Source of the DNA: Knoellia sp. S7-12
GTDB lineage: Bacteria; Actinomycetota; Actinomycetes; Actinomycetales; Dermatophilaceae
Length of the DNA: 64,000 nt
Assembly: GCF_040518285.1 (NCBI RefSeq)
Contig: NZ_CP155449.1
Coordinates: forward strand, 1,984,001-2,048,000
Direction: 5' to 3'
Position numbers and translations under genes: made by a program. Of this stretch, positions 28,913-37,741 are shown one piece after another. The notes beneath the pieces are model-generated. The model worked only from the letters and a program-made list of their open reading frames with translations. It was not told the origin of the DNA and did not search any database. Each line of letters opens with the position of its first letter. Position 1 is the stretch's first letter.

Positions 28913-29035
28913 CGTCTACTCCTGAGTAGGAACCGTCCCAGATCCTATGTGGAATGGACTGGCAATCCAGTCCCATGAGGCATAGTCGACACCGACCGTT
29001 CCGACGTGGGATGGCAAACCCTGGAGGAATACCGC

Positions 29036-29851
29036 GTGCCCACCCGACCCGTCGTGTCCGTCGTCGTGCCGACGAAGAACGTCGAACGGACGATGGAACG
29101 ATGCCTGCGCTCCATCGTCGGTCAGAGCTGGGACGCGACCGAACTCGTCGTCATCGACAACTTCAGCGACGACCGGACCTTCGAGATCGCGCAAGAGTAC
29201 GCCGACATCGCCATCCAGGCCGGCCCGGAGCGGAGCGCCCAGCGCAACCTCGGCATCGAGAAGGCGACGGGGGACTACATCCTGTGGATTGACGCCGACA
29301 TGGTGCTGACCCCGCACGTCATCGAGGATGCGGTCCGCGCCGCCGAAGAGACGGGGAGCAGTGCTGTCTTCATCCCCGAGGAGACGGTGGGCGATGGCTT
29401 CCTGACCGCGTGCCGCACCCTCGAGCGCAAATGCTACGTCGGCGAGGAGATGATCGAGGCGCCCCGCCTCATCCGACGCGACTTCTTCGCCCAACATGGT
29501 GGGTTCGTCCTCACCGTCGCCGGGCAGGAGGACGCCGACCTGCGGATGCGGCTGCTCCGGAATGGCCTGTCAATGACCCACATCGACACGCCCATCCTTC
29601 ATGACGAGGGTCGGTTGACGTTCAGTGACGTCATGCGCAAACGCTACTACTACGGCCAGTCGCTGCCCGCATACAACGACGCCCAGCCGGGAGCCATCCG
29701 GGCGCAAGGGCTGGCGACGATGAGGGCCTATTGGCGAGGGCTTCCGACACTGGCCGGCGATCCGGTCCATGCCGTTGCACTGGGTGGATTGCGTGTGGCG
29801 GAAGGCGTCGCCTACGCCCTCGGTGCGGCCAAAGCGTCTCGTTCGAAGTGA
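29036..29851 (+). CDS. Family 2 glycosyltransferase
   Basis: 271 residues. GTG 29036 is preferred because GGAGG lies 8 bases upstream; an in-frame ATG at 29006 has no such site. The GT-A fold shows RPVVSVVVPTKNVERTMER at the N-terminus, the nucleotide-sugar strand VVIDNFSDDRT and the metal-binding DxD as WIDADMVL (about 86-93). A GQED-type catalytic block (VAGQEDADLRMRLLR) follows. It should transfer a sugar from a nucleotide donor in the cytoplasm. The stop overlaps the next GTG, linking it to a GT-C-like membrane protein and DUF2613. Confidence 0.87.
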   Translation: MPTRPVVSVVVPTKNVERTMERCLRSIVGQSWDATELVVIDNFSDDRTFEIAQEYADIAIQAGPERSAQRNLGIEKATGDYILWIDADMVLTPHVIEDAVRAAEETGSSAVFIPEETVGDGFLTACRTLERKCYVGEEMIEAPRLIRRDFFAQHGGFVLTVAGQEDADLRMRLLRNGLSMTHIDTPILHDEGRLTFSDVMRKRYYYGQSLPAYNDAQPGAIRAQGLATMRAYWRGLPTLAGDPVHAVALGGLRVAEGVAYALGAAKASRSK

Positions 29852-31581
29852 CCGTCAGGGCGCCGCAACGCTGGCTTCCTGAGTTGGTGTCCGTCGTGCA
29901 GGCTCTGCTCGTGCTCGGGCCGGCGCTCGGCCCCGGCGTGGTCGTCGCCTACGACATGCCGTGGTCACCGGATGCGCGGTGGACGCCGTTCGTCCTGGGG
30001 CAGGACACCCCGGCGCCGCGCGTCGTACCCAGCGATGCCGTCATGGTGCTCCTCGGCAAGGTTTTGGGGGCAGGTCTGGCCCAGTCCATCGTCCTTGTGG
30101 CGATCCTCGTCGGGTTGGCGCTGGGTGCTGTCGCCCTGTCGGACGAGCTCGCTCCCGGCATGGGCGTGGCTGGTCGATGTGCCTGTGCCGTGGCGGCAGT
30201 GTGGAATCCCTTTGTTTCCGAGCGGCTGGTCATCGGTCAGTGGGTTGTCGTCCTGGGTCTCGCGGTTCTTCCTTGGGCACTGCGTGCGACCCTTCGCGCT
30301 CTGGGCGGCAAAGGCAGTCTGTATGCCGTGGGGCTGGCTCTGCTCGTTGCTGGGGTGGGTGGGGTCAACACCGTCGTCATCGTGTCGCTGGCCGTGATCC
30401 CCGTCGTGCTGGGCGCGTTCCTCACCCAACGCTCCCGTCGAGCGACACAGGTCCTCGCGCTGGCGGTCGCAGTGACGATCGGTGCGTCGGCGGTCTGGGC
30501 CCTTCCTTCCCTGCTCGCCGGTGCGCGGGTGTCCGGCGAGAGTGCGGAAGCCTTTGCGCCCACCTCTGACACCCCGTTGGGTGTGTGGGGCTCCCTGCTC
30601 AGCGGTGGTGGCTTCTGGAACGGAGCGTCGCACCCCGACGCTCGTGGTGTTCCCCTCATTGCTGTCCTCGCCGCGCTGCTGTCGGTGGCTGCGGTGGCCT
30701 GCCTGGCTGTCGAGCTCAGACGGCACAGGCAGTGGTTGCTCACCGTCCCGATCCTCGTGGGGGCCACCCTGGTCGTGCTGAGCGCGCTGCCCTTGACCCG
30801 CGCGTTGTGGACCGTACTTGTCACAGACGTCCCGGGAGGAGGAGCGTTGCGTGACAGCCAGAAGCTCCTTGCGATCTGGGTGCTGGGGATTGCGCTGGGC
30901 ACGGGCCTGCTCCTTGACCGTGTCCTGGCGACGGTTCCTCGCTCCTTGGCTGGCCCCGTGACCGTGGGCACGATCGGACTCATCCTCCTTCTCTCGCCGC
31001 AGATGTTCTGGGGCATTGGCGGCCGCCTCGACGCGGTGAGAGTGCCCGAGGGGTACCGCGCGGCCGCTGGTCACCTGTCCGCGCTGCCCCCAGGGGAGGT
31101 GGGGCTGCTCCCATGGAACCAATACCGTCGATACGCGTGGAACGACAGCCGTGTCTCCCTAACTCTCGGTCCTCGCGTCATCGACCAACTGGTCCTCTTC
31201 GATGACTCCCTGCCCCTGCGCGAGCAGTCCGTGGCTGGGGAGAGCCCGCGGTCGGCGCGGGTCTCGGCACGGATTGCTGGGGGAACCACCCCCGTCGCTG
31301 CACTCGGGGCCGAGGGTGTGCGCTACCTCGCTGCCGAGCTGGACACCGGACTTGATCTCGACGTCGAGGCCGTGCGGGGCGCCGGACGGGTAGTCGTGGA
31401 CGACCCCACCTTGCTCGTGGTCGACATGGGTTCTCGAGACGTCCATCCGATTCCAGCAGGGTGGGCTGGCTGGGTCGGCTGGCTCCTCTCGGCCCTGACC
31501 GGAGTTGCGCTCATCACATGGGGTGTTGTTGGCAGTGTCGGCCGTAGGTTACCCACGGGTCTGCTAACCTTCCGGCCATGA
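29848..31581 (+). CDS. GT-C-like polytopic membrane protein
   Basis: 577 residues starting at GTG 29848 in a GTGA overlap with the GT2 stop. About 12 helices occupy residues 10-425, followed by an extracytoplasmic segment of roughly 115 residues and one C-terminal helix (WVGWLLSALTGVALITWGVV). The block GGGALRDSQKLLAIWVLG parallels the FRTTNKAGAVLELG region of the AftD-like protein at 21416, and the acidic first loop (YDMPWSPDARW) suits a GT-C sugar transferase. Lacks the large carbohydrate-binding domains of the two AftD-like proteins. Probably transfers a polyprenyl-linked sugar; inference only. Confidence 0.65.
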   Translation: MTVRAPQRWLPELVSVVQALLVLGPALGPGVVVAYDMPWSPDARWTPFVLGQDTPAPRVVPSDAVMVLLGKVLGAGLAQSIVLVAILVGLALGAVALSDELAPGMGVAGRCACAVAAVWNPFVSERLVIGQWVVVLGLAVLPWALRATLRALGGKGSLYAVGLALLVAGVGGVNTVVIVSLAVIPVVLGAFLTQRSRRATQVLALAVAVTIGASAVWALPSLLAGARVSGESAEAFAPTSDTPLGVWGSLLSGGGFWNGASHPDARGVPLIAVLAALLSVAAVACLAVELRRHRQWLLTVPILVGATLVVLSALPLTRALWTVLVTDVPGGGALRDSQKLLAIWVLGIALGTGLLLDRVLATVPRSLAGPVTVGTIGLILLLSPQMFWGIGGRLDAVRVPEGYRAAAGHLSALPPGEVGLLPWNQYRRYAWNDSRVSLTLGPRVIDQLVLFDDSLPLREQSVAGESPRSARVSARIAGGTTPVAALGAEGVRYLAAELDTGLDLDVEAVRGAGRVVVDDPTLLVVDMGSRDVHPIPAGWAGWVGWLLSALTGVALITWGVVGSVGRRLPTGLLTFRP

Positions 31582-31724
31582 TGACTTCCGCTGCTGCCAT
31601 CGGCTCGACGATCACGGGCGTTGTGCTGGCCATTGTCGCCGTTGTCGGTGGCGTCTCCGCCGTGACCCCGTCGGCGAACTCCGCCGCGAAGAGCGAGCAG
31701 GTCGTCAACTACGACGCCCCGTGA
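31578..31724 (+). CDS. DUF2613 family small membrane protein
   Basis: 48-residue protein too short for usual gene-calling limits. It starts with ATG 31578, overlapping the previous stop (ATGA), and reads MMTSAAAIGSTITGVVLAIV, a single membrane helix, then a short polar tail ending NYDAP. This matches the small actinobacterial DUF2613 family, which is frequently found beside AftD-type and other arabinan genes in mycolata. Function unknown. A clear hairpin terminator follows at 31754-31777, so it ends the GT2 operon. Confidence 0.75.
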   Translation: MMTSAAAIGSTITGVVLAIVAVVGGVSAVTPSANSAAKSEQVVNYDAP

Positions 31725-31753
31725 CCGCGGGCGTTCCCCAGATCTGAGTCGAG

Positions 31754-31777
31754 ACCGGCACCCAGTTGGGTGCCGGT
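31754..31777 (+). terminator. Terminator after the DUF2613 gene
   Basis: ACCGGCACCCA (31754-31764) pairs with TGGGTGCCGGT (31767-31777). The 10-bp stem is followed by TTTC. It separates the GT2 operon from the convergent GT4 gene. Confidence 0.7.
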
Positions 31778-31815
31778 TTCGCTGTGGATCCCCGTTCGCG
31801 GTCGAGCCTCGACCC

Positions 31816-32946
31816 TTACGAGTTGGGGTCTTCTGTGGGGCTGACGCGACCAGCGGCCCTGAGCAGAGCCTGCTCCCACCGCTCCACGGACTCATCCCAG
31901 TGGAACTGCGCCACCCAGGTCGCGACTTCGGAGCTCATCCGGGCTCGCTGCTCATCGTTGAGCAGCAGCGATCGAACGGCCGCAGTGAACTCCTGCGACC
32001 CGTGATCGACGAGCAAACCTGTCTGGTCGTGGACGATCGAGTTCGTGGGACCTCCGGCCTCGGTGAACGCGACGGTGGGAGTTCCGTGCACGCCGGCCTC
32101 GACCACGACGAGCCCCCATCCTTCCTTGAGGCTGGGCATCGCATGCACCCACGCCTGGGCCAGGAGATGGTGCTTCTCGGCCTCTGAGACGTGACCGTGG
32201 AAGGTGACGTGCTTCTCGATACCCAACTCGGCCACCTTTGCGTGGAGGTGGGGCTCCCACCAGCCAGATCCCACGACGTCAAGGGTGAGGTTGGGGATCT
32301 CGTCGATGAGTCGGGCTACCGCCTCGAGGGCGAACTCGACACGCTTCTGTGGGACCAGTCGGCCGAGAACGATGAGCGAGGGGTTGAGCGAGCGCGGCGT
32401 GCCGTCGAGCGGGATGGCGTCAGTGCCGTTGTGGATCACCTCGACCCGGTCCGGGTCGATGCCGAGGCCACCGAGCTCGGTCCGGGTGGCGTCACTCACG
32501 GCGACATAGCTGGTGCCGCCGTAGACCCGTGGAGCAATGCGGGACTCGAGCACCCACCCGGCCTTGGCGAGCCGCGGGCCGAAGAAGACGGGCCACTGCT
32601 CCTTGTGGACGTGGTGGACGAGGTTGATCACGGGGCGTCGACGCGTGAGCGGGCTGAGGTAGGGAACACCGTTCTGCACGTCGACGACGACGTCAGCCTT
32701 GTAGCGGCGGGTGAGGTTTGCGGCCAGCGCCCTGGGATAGATGCCGAAGCGACCGCCCTTGCGGACATAGCGCACGCCGTTCACGACCTCGTCCGGCAGT
32801 CCTCCGGGATAGGCGCTGGTGCGGAAGATCACCTCGTGGCCGCGGGCCGAAAGGCCCTCCGCCACAGTGACGAGGTACTTCTCGGCACCGCCCGCTTCTG
32901 GGTGGTGCATGTCGCGCCAGTTGAACATGAGGATGCGGAGTGCCAT
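31816..32946 (-). CDS. Family 4 glycosyltransferase
   Basis: 376 residues, GT-B fold. N-terminal domain begins MALRILMFNWRDMHHPEAGG, the usual GT4 start with a glycine-rich acceptor loop (EAGGAEKYLVTVAEGLSARGHEV). The C-terminal donor domain has VIHNGTD, LIVLGRLVPQKR and the nucleotide-sugar motif LKEGWGLVVVEAG (about 275-287). ATG 32946 has AGGGGA upstream. Retaining transferase of the mannosyl/glucosyl class is likely; the sugar cannot be fixed. Single-gene unit, divergent from a methyltransferase. Confidence 0.88.
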   Translation of the reverse strand: MALRILMFNWRDMHHPEAGGAEKYLVTVAEGLSARGHEVIFRTSAYPGGLPDEVVNGVRYVRKGGRFGIYPRALAANLTRRYKADVVVDVQNGVPYLSPLTRRRPVINLVHHVHKEQWPVFFGPRLAKAGWVLESRIAPRVYGGTSYVAVSDATRTELGGLGIDPDRVEVIHNGTDAIPLDGTPRSLNPSLIVLGRLVPQKRVEFALEAVARLIDEIPNLTLDVVGSGWWEPHLHAKVAELGIEKHVTFHGHVSEAEKHHLLAQAWVHAMPSLKEGWGLVVVEAGVHGTPTVAFTEAGGPTNSIVHDQTGLLVDHGSQEFTAAVRSLLLNDEQRARMSSEVATWVAQFHWDESVERWEQALLRAAGRVSPTEDPNS

Positions 32947-33017
32947 GGAAATCCCCTTGACTGGTAGGCGTTGACGGCGGTGTCGACAGGCGGTGCGCGG
33001 GGCCGATTCATCATGAC

Positions 33018-33023
33018 TAGCAT
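33018..33023 (+). promoter_or_regulatory. -10 element before the methyltransferase at 33030
   Basis: TAGCAT followed by six bases and ATG 33030. The geometry matches the leaderless starts elsewhere in the window; -35 not visible. Confidence 0.4.
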
Positions 33024-33029
33024 TCAGGG

Positions 33030-33764
33030 ATGCGCCGCACGCCGACCCGAAGATACCGGACAGTAACGAGGTCGGCCGACCTGTTCCGTTCGTTCTTGGT
33101 CGAGCAGACCGAACCGGAGCGTTTCTACACCGACCTTGCCAACGACACGATCGAGCTCATCACGCGACACGAGCCCCTCGATGGTCGACTGGTGCTCGAC
33201 GTCGGTGCCGGCTCGGAGCAGTTCGGACGTGAATTTGTGACGCGCGGAGCCCGTTATGTCGCGATCGACCTGGAGCGTGATGCCCTGAACCCGGGCCCGT
33301 CGAACGGCGCCGTCGTCGGGCGCGGCGAACAGATCCCCATCGCAGACGGAAGCGTCGACATCGTCATGGCCAACAACGTCATGGAGCACGTATCGACCCC
33401 AGGCGTCCTAGGCGACGAGATGGTGCGAGTGGTGCGACCCGGTGGTCTCGTCTTTATTTCCTACACTGCGTGGTCATCGCCGTGGGGTGGCCACGAGACC
33501 TCGCCGTGGCACTGGTTCGGCGGCGACTACGCCGCTCAACGCTACGAGCGCAAGCACGGCCGACCGCCCAAGAACATCTTCGGTGAGTCAATGCACGCGA
33601 CGACCGTCGCCGGAGGCCTTCGTTGGGCGCGCAACCACCCCGAGGCATGGCTCATCGAAGCGGCGCCGCGCTACCACCCCGACTGGGCGGATGGCGTCCT
33701 CAGCCTCCCGGGCATCCGTGAGGTGCTCACGTGGAACCTGATGATGGTTCTGCGCCGAACGTGA
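33030..33764 (+). CDS. Class I SAM-dependent methyltransferase
   Basis: 244 residues. Motif I LVLDVGAGSEQFGREF (about 54-69), motif II YVAIDLERD, motif IV VDIVMANNVMEHV and post-motif VRPGGLVFISYTAW. A distinctive insert WSSPWGGHETSPWHWFGG follows, rich in Trp, typical of methyltransferases found next to AftD genes. Leaderless start at ATG 33030. The stop overlaps the next AftD-like gene, so methylation and the big transferase are made together. Confidence 0.82.
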   Translation: MRRTPTRRYRTVTRSADLFRSFLVEQTEPERFYTDLANDTIELITRHEPLDGRLVLDVGAGSEQFGREFVTRGARYVAIDLERDALNPGPSNGAVVGRGEQIPIADGSVDIVMANNVMEHVSTPGVLGDEMVRVVRPGGLVFISYTAWSSPWGGHETSPWHWFGGDYAAQRYERKHGRPPKNIFGESMHATTVAGGLRWARNHPEAWLIEAAPRYHPDWADGVLSLPGIREVLTWNLMMVLRRT

Positions 33765-36700
33765 GGCGGGCGCCGCCCGTCAGCGGTCTCGTCTGGGCGG
33801 GACTCCTCGTTGTGTGGACCGTGGCCTGGTCGGTCACCCCGGGGCGAGTTGCGGAGGACACCAAGAACGACCTCTACGTCGACCCGTGGGGCTTCCTCGG
33901 GCGAGCGCTGCACCTGTGGGATCCGCAGGTCACCTGGGGTGGTCTGCAGAACCAGGCCTTCGGCTACCTCTTCCCGATGGGGCCGTTCTTCGGCCTCGGG
34001 TCAGAGGTGTTTCCCATGTGGGTCGTCCAGCGACTCTGGTGGATGACGCTGCTCACCGCTGGGTTCGTGGGAGTGCTGGGACTGCTCCGTGCCCTTGACG
34101 TGGGAACCCCCAGCGTCCGCGTCATCGCCTCGCTCGCCTACACGCTCGCACCCCGGGTGGTCAGCACCATCGGAGGTCTGTCGTCGGAGGCCCAGACCCA
34201 GCTGCTGGCCCCGGCGATCCTCTGGCCCCTCGTCCTCATCGACCAAGGTCGCCTCGGGGTGCGCAAGGGAGTGGCTCTCAGCGGTCTCGCCATCCTCTGC
34301 TGCGGTGGCGTCAACGCGACGGCGACGGCCTTCGCGATCCTGCCGTCCGCGATCTGGCTGCTGACCCGGCGGGCCTGGTGGCGGCGGTCGACAACTTGGG
34401 TCTGGGGCGTGGCGGTCGCCGCGGCGACGAGCTGGTGGCTCGTGCCGCTCCTCATCATGGGGCGGCACTCACCGCCGTTCCTCGACTGGATCGAGAATGC
34501 GCGGGCGGTCTCAACACAGGTCACCCTGCTCGATGTCCTGCGCGGGACCACCCACTGGCTCGGCCACCTCGTCACGCCGGGTGGGGTGTGGTGGCCGGCC
34601 GGGCACGAGCTCGTGTCCTCCAGGTCCAGCATCATCCTGACGACGGTCGTCATGGCCGTCGGACTCGCCGGACTCAGCCTTGGTCCCAGACGACACCGCT
34701 CCTTTCTCCTGACCGTTCTCGTCTGTGGCGTCGTCGCGTTGAGCCTTCCGCACGACGGTCCGTTCGCCTCACCGGTGGTCGGGGCGGCACAGACGGCTCT
34801 CGACGGCCCCCTCGTCGCGCTGCGCAACATCCACAAGGCTGACCTGCTTGTCCGGCTCCCGCTCGCGGTGGGTCTGGCACATGTCCTTGGGCTCGTCGTC
34901 GCTTGGCGCCCGCGTCGCGCGTGGCTGAGGGCCGGTGCTCTCACCGCCGCCGTGGGTGTGGTGATCGGCGCCGCAGCACCAGCCTTCGGCGGTGCCATCG
35001 CCACGCGGGGGACCTTCACCGAGATGGCACCCCAATGGCGCGACCTCGGTGCGTGGCTCGACACCCAGAAGGACAGCCGGGCGCTCATCGTGCCGGCCGC
35101 GAACTTCGGGGAGTACTCCTGGGGGCGGACGATCGACGAGCCCCTGCGTGCCCTCACATCATCACCGTATGCCGTGCGTGATGCGGTTCCGCTCACCCCG
35201 GCGGGCACGATCCGCCTCCTCGACGAGGTCGAACGACGGATGCAGACCGGCGGCTCCCTGGGTGGGGCCACGACCATGTTGCGCGCGGCCGGCATACGGC
35301 ACCTGGTGCTGCGCAACGACCTCGTCCCGTCGGAGAGCGGGCAGCCTCCCGTGGCACTGGCCCGGTCCGCACTCCTCAACACCCCCGACGTCACGTTCAA
35401 CCGTGGATTCGGCCAGACGCGGCTCGACGCTGTGGGGACGCGGGTCCACCCCGTGGAGGTTTTCACCCTCACCGGTTCGGTGGCACCGGACCTCGCGCTC
35501 TGGGACGTTGCGGACGTGGTCGGTGCCACGGGCGCGTCGGAGGATCTTGCCCGCTTGGCCGACGCCGGTCTCGCAGGACGACCGGTGATCTTCGATGGCG
35601 ACCGCACCGACGGCCTCGTCCCGGCGTCCGAGGTCATCACCGACGGGTTCCGTGCGCGCACACGATGGTTCGGGGCCCCCCGGGGCCAGGACGTTACGAG
35701 TGGTCTGGACGCGCAGGCGGCCCGCGGGGCACCCGACTACCTGCCCTGGCCCGAGGTCGAGCGCCGCTCGGTCGTGGACGTCACCGGGATCCGCGACGTC
35801 AGGGCGAGTTCGTCGATCGCCGAAGACTTCGGCTTTGCCGGGCTCCAGCCCGCCCACCGCCCCTTCGCGGCCCTCGACGGGAACCCCCGTACGGCGTGGG
35901 CAGCCCTGTGGGATGACGCTCCCGAGCTCACGATCGAGCTGGAGCGGCCGACGGACCTGAGGCAGGTGACGATCAGCGCGTGGGCCGACCGGGTGCGCTT
36001 CGGTGACGGGCTCGGTGTTGCGACGGACGTGACGGTGACCACCGACTCGGGATCAATTGACGCACAGCTGTCGACCACGGGTGACCCCACCACGGTTGCG
36101 CTTCCCGCAGGTTCGACCTCGACCGTGAGGATGCGGATTCGCGACACAACGGGTGGCGACACGAGCGGTGTCGTCACCGGCTTCTCCGAGGTCGTCATGC
36201 TCGGAGTCGCCCCCACCGAGGTCGTCATCACGCCGTCCACCTCCACGACGAACGCAGACTCGGCCGTTCTGGGCGCTGGACTGGCAGGCAAGGACGGCTG
36301 CGTGGTCCTGACCAGGCAGTCCACCTGTTTCAGCGGCGAACTTGTCGACCCCGAGTCGACCGGGCCCATGGTGCGCGACGTCGAAGGTCTGGGCCGCGGC
36401 GAGCGAGTCCTGCGCGGAGCCCTGGCCGTGGATCCACTGCGCCCGCCGGCGGAGCTGATGAAGGTGCCGGGGGTCGAGGTGACGGCGAGCAGCTTGAGGG
36501 GATACGCGCCAGCCGCACTCCCTGTCGCAGCCGTCGACAGTGACGATCGCACCGCCTGGAGTCCGTCCCCCAGTGACGAGACCCCGTCGCTGACGGTGAC
36601 GCTTGACGAGCCGACGACGTTCACGTCCATACGCATGCACGCGCGGCGAGAGTGGGCGCAGAAGGAGTCGCCGGCCGTGGTCGTGGACGTCGACGGAACC

Positions 36701-37741
36701 GAGGTGACCAGGCGCCTGCAGCCCGGAGGTCTCGTGACGATCCCGCCGACCGTGGGACGCAAGCTCACGTTGACCTTCATCAGCGTGCCGGGCAGGAACC
36801 GGCCAGGGATCGGGTCCCTCGAGCTCGAGGAGCTCGAGATCTTTGGGCGCGACTTCGCTCCTCCGCCACAGGAACTTCGCGGCGCATGCGGGTCGGGGCC
36901 GGATCTCGTGGTCGATGGTCGCCAGGTCCCGACCTCGGCCGATGGCCCCCGCTCTGCCGTGTTCGGAGTGGGTGAGTTCACCTGGAAGGCTTGTGGGTCG
37001 GTCGACGTGAGAGACGCGCCTCGGCACCGAGTCAGCCTCGAGCCGTGGCGTGGACTCGCCCCCCGAAGCGTGTTCATCACGCCGGCCGAGGAGCGCGCTG
37101 CGGTCGCTCCCCAGAACGTTGCCCTCGAACGCGCCAGCGCCTCCGTGGTGGAGGCCGAGGTCGACGCGGGCCAGCGTCGTCTCCTTGTCATGGCGGAGAA
37201 CTCCAACACGGGATGGCAGGCCCGGCTGGGGGACACCCAACTCGAACCCCAGGTCGTCGATGGGTGGCGGCAAGGGTTCATCGTCCCGGAAGGCGCCTCT
37301 GGTCGGCTGACGATCGACTTCTCGCCGGACTCGCCCTACCGGTGGGGACTGCTCCTCGGCGGGCTGCTGGCCGGTGCGCTGCTGCTCGTGGCGGTCCTCC
37401 CGGACCGGCGTCGACGCGCGAGGGCATTCGAGTCATCCCCGAGGGCAACACGGCTGTGGTCCGATCTTGGGATTGTTGCCTGTTCCGGCCTTGTGGCGGG
37501 ACCTGCGGGGTTGGCCATAGGTGTCGGAGCGGTCGGCCTGGTGCGTTTCCTCAGCCTTCGTCGGTGGGTGTGGCCCGCGACCGTCGTAGCGCTCGGACTG
37601 GTCGCATCCACGACCCAGGCCTGGATCTCACCGGGCACTGTCGGAAGCACCGCTGTCGAGGGGACGGTGCGACTCCTTGTCCTCGGGGCGATCGCGCTGG
37701 CGCTGGCGTCGTCGAGCGAGCAGGCGACCGGCGAGGCGTGA
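33761..37741 (+). CDS. AftD-like alpha-(1->3)-arabinofuranosyltransferase family protein
   Basis: 1326 residues from GTG 33761 (GTGA overlap with the methyltransferase stop); a GTG at 33731 with GAGG upstream is the alternative. This is the closer AftD match: the first loop reads AEDTKNDLYVDPWGFLGRAL and then GGLQNQAFGYLFPMGPFF, the family hallmark, with about 12 helices to residue 430. Two F5/8-type-C-like units follow (AALDGNPRTAWAALW near 710 and AAVDSDDRTAWSPS near 925), then four helices at the C-terminus. AftD adds alpha-1,3-arabinose branches to cell-wall polysaccharide using decaprenyl-phosphoarabinose. Its 3' end overlaps the convergent acyltransferase by 114 bases. Confidence 0.85.
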   Translation: MRRAPPVSGLVWAGLLVVWTVAWSVTPGRVAEDTKNDLYVDPWGFLGRALHLWDPQVTWGGLQNQAFGYLFPMGPFFGLGSEVFPMWVVQRLWWMTLLTAGFVGVLGLLRALDVGTPSVRVIASLAYTLAPRVVSTIGGLSSEAQTQLLAPAILWPLVLIDQGRLGVRKGVALSGLAILCCGGVNATATAFAILPSAIWLLTRRAWWRRSTTWVWGVAVAAATSWWLVPLLIMGRHSPPFLDWIENARAVSTQVTLLDVLRGTTHWLGHLVTPGGVWWPAGHELVSSRSSIILTTVVMAVGLAGLSLGPRRHRSFLLTVLVCGVVALSLPHDGPFASPVVGAAQTALDGPLVALRNIHKADLLVRLPLAVGLAHVLGLVVAWRPRRAWLRAGALTAAVGVVIGAAAPAFGGAIATRGTFTEMAPQWRDLGAWLDTQKDSRALIVPAANFGEYSWGRTIDEPLRALTSSPYAVRDAVPLTPAGTIRLLDEVERRMQTGGSLGGATTMLRAAGIRHLVLRNDLVPSESGQPPVALARSALLNTPDVTFNRGFGQTRLDAVGTRVHPVEVFTLTGSVAPDLALWDVADVVGATGASEDLARLADAGLAGRPVIFDGDRTDGLVPASEVITDGFRARTRWFGAPRGQDVTSGLDAQAARGAPDYLPWPEVERRSVVDVTGIRDVRASSSIAEDFGFAGLQPAHRPFAALDGNPRTAWAALWDDAPELTIELERPTDLRQVTISAWADRVRFGDGLGVATDVTVTTDSGSIDAQLSTTGDPTTVALPAGSTSTVRMRIRDTTGGDTSGVVTGFSEVVMLGVAPTEVVITPSTSTTNADSAVLGAGLAGKDGCVVLTRQSTCFSGELVDPESTGPMVRDVEGLGRGERVLRGALAVDPLRPPAELMKVPGVEVTASSLRGYAPAALPVAAVDSDDRTAWSPSPSDETPSLTVTLDEPTTFTSIRMHARREWAQKESPAVVVDVDGTEVTRRLQPGGLVTIPPTVGRKLTLTFISVPGRNRPGIGSLELEELEIFGRDFAPPPQELRGACGSGPDLVVDGRQVPTSADGPRSAVFGVGEFTWKACGSVDVRDAPRHRVSLEPWRGLAPRSVFITPAEERAAVAPQNVALERASASVVEAEVDAGQRRLLVMAENSNTGWQARLGDTQLEPQVVDGWRQGFIVPEGASGRLTIDFSPDSPYRWGLLLGGLLAGALLLVAVLPDRRRRARAFESSPRATRLWSDLGIVACSGLVAGPAGLAIGVGAVGLVRFLSLRRWVWPATVVALGLVASTTQAWISPGTVGSTAVEGTVRLLVLGAIALALASSSEQATGEA

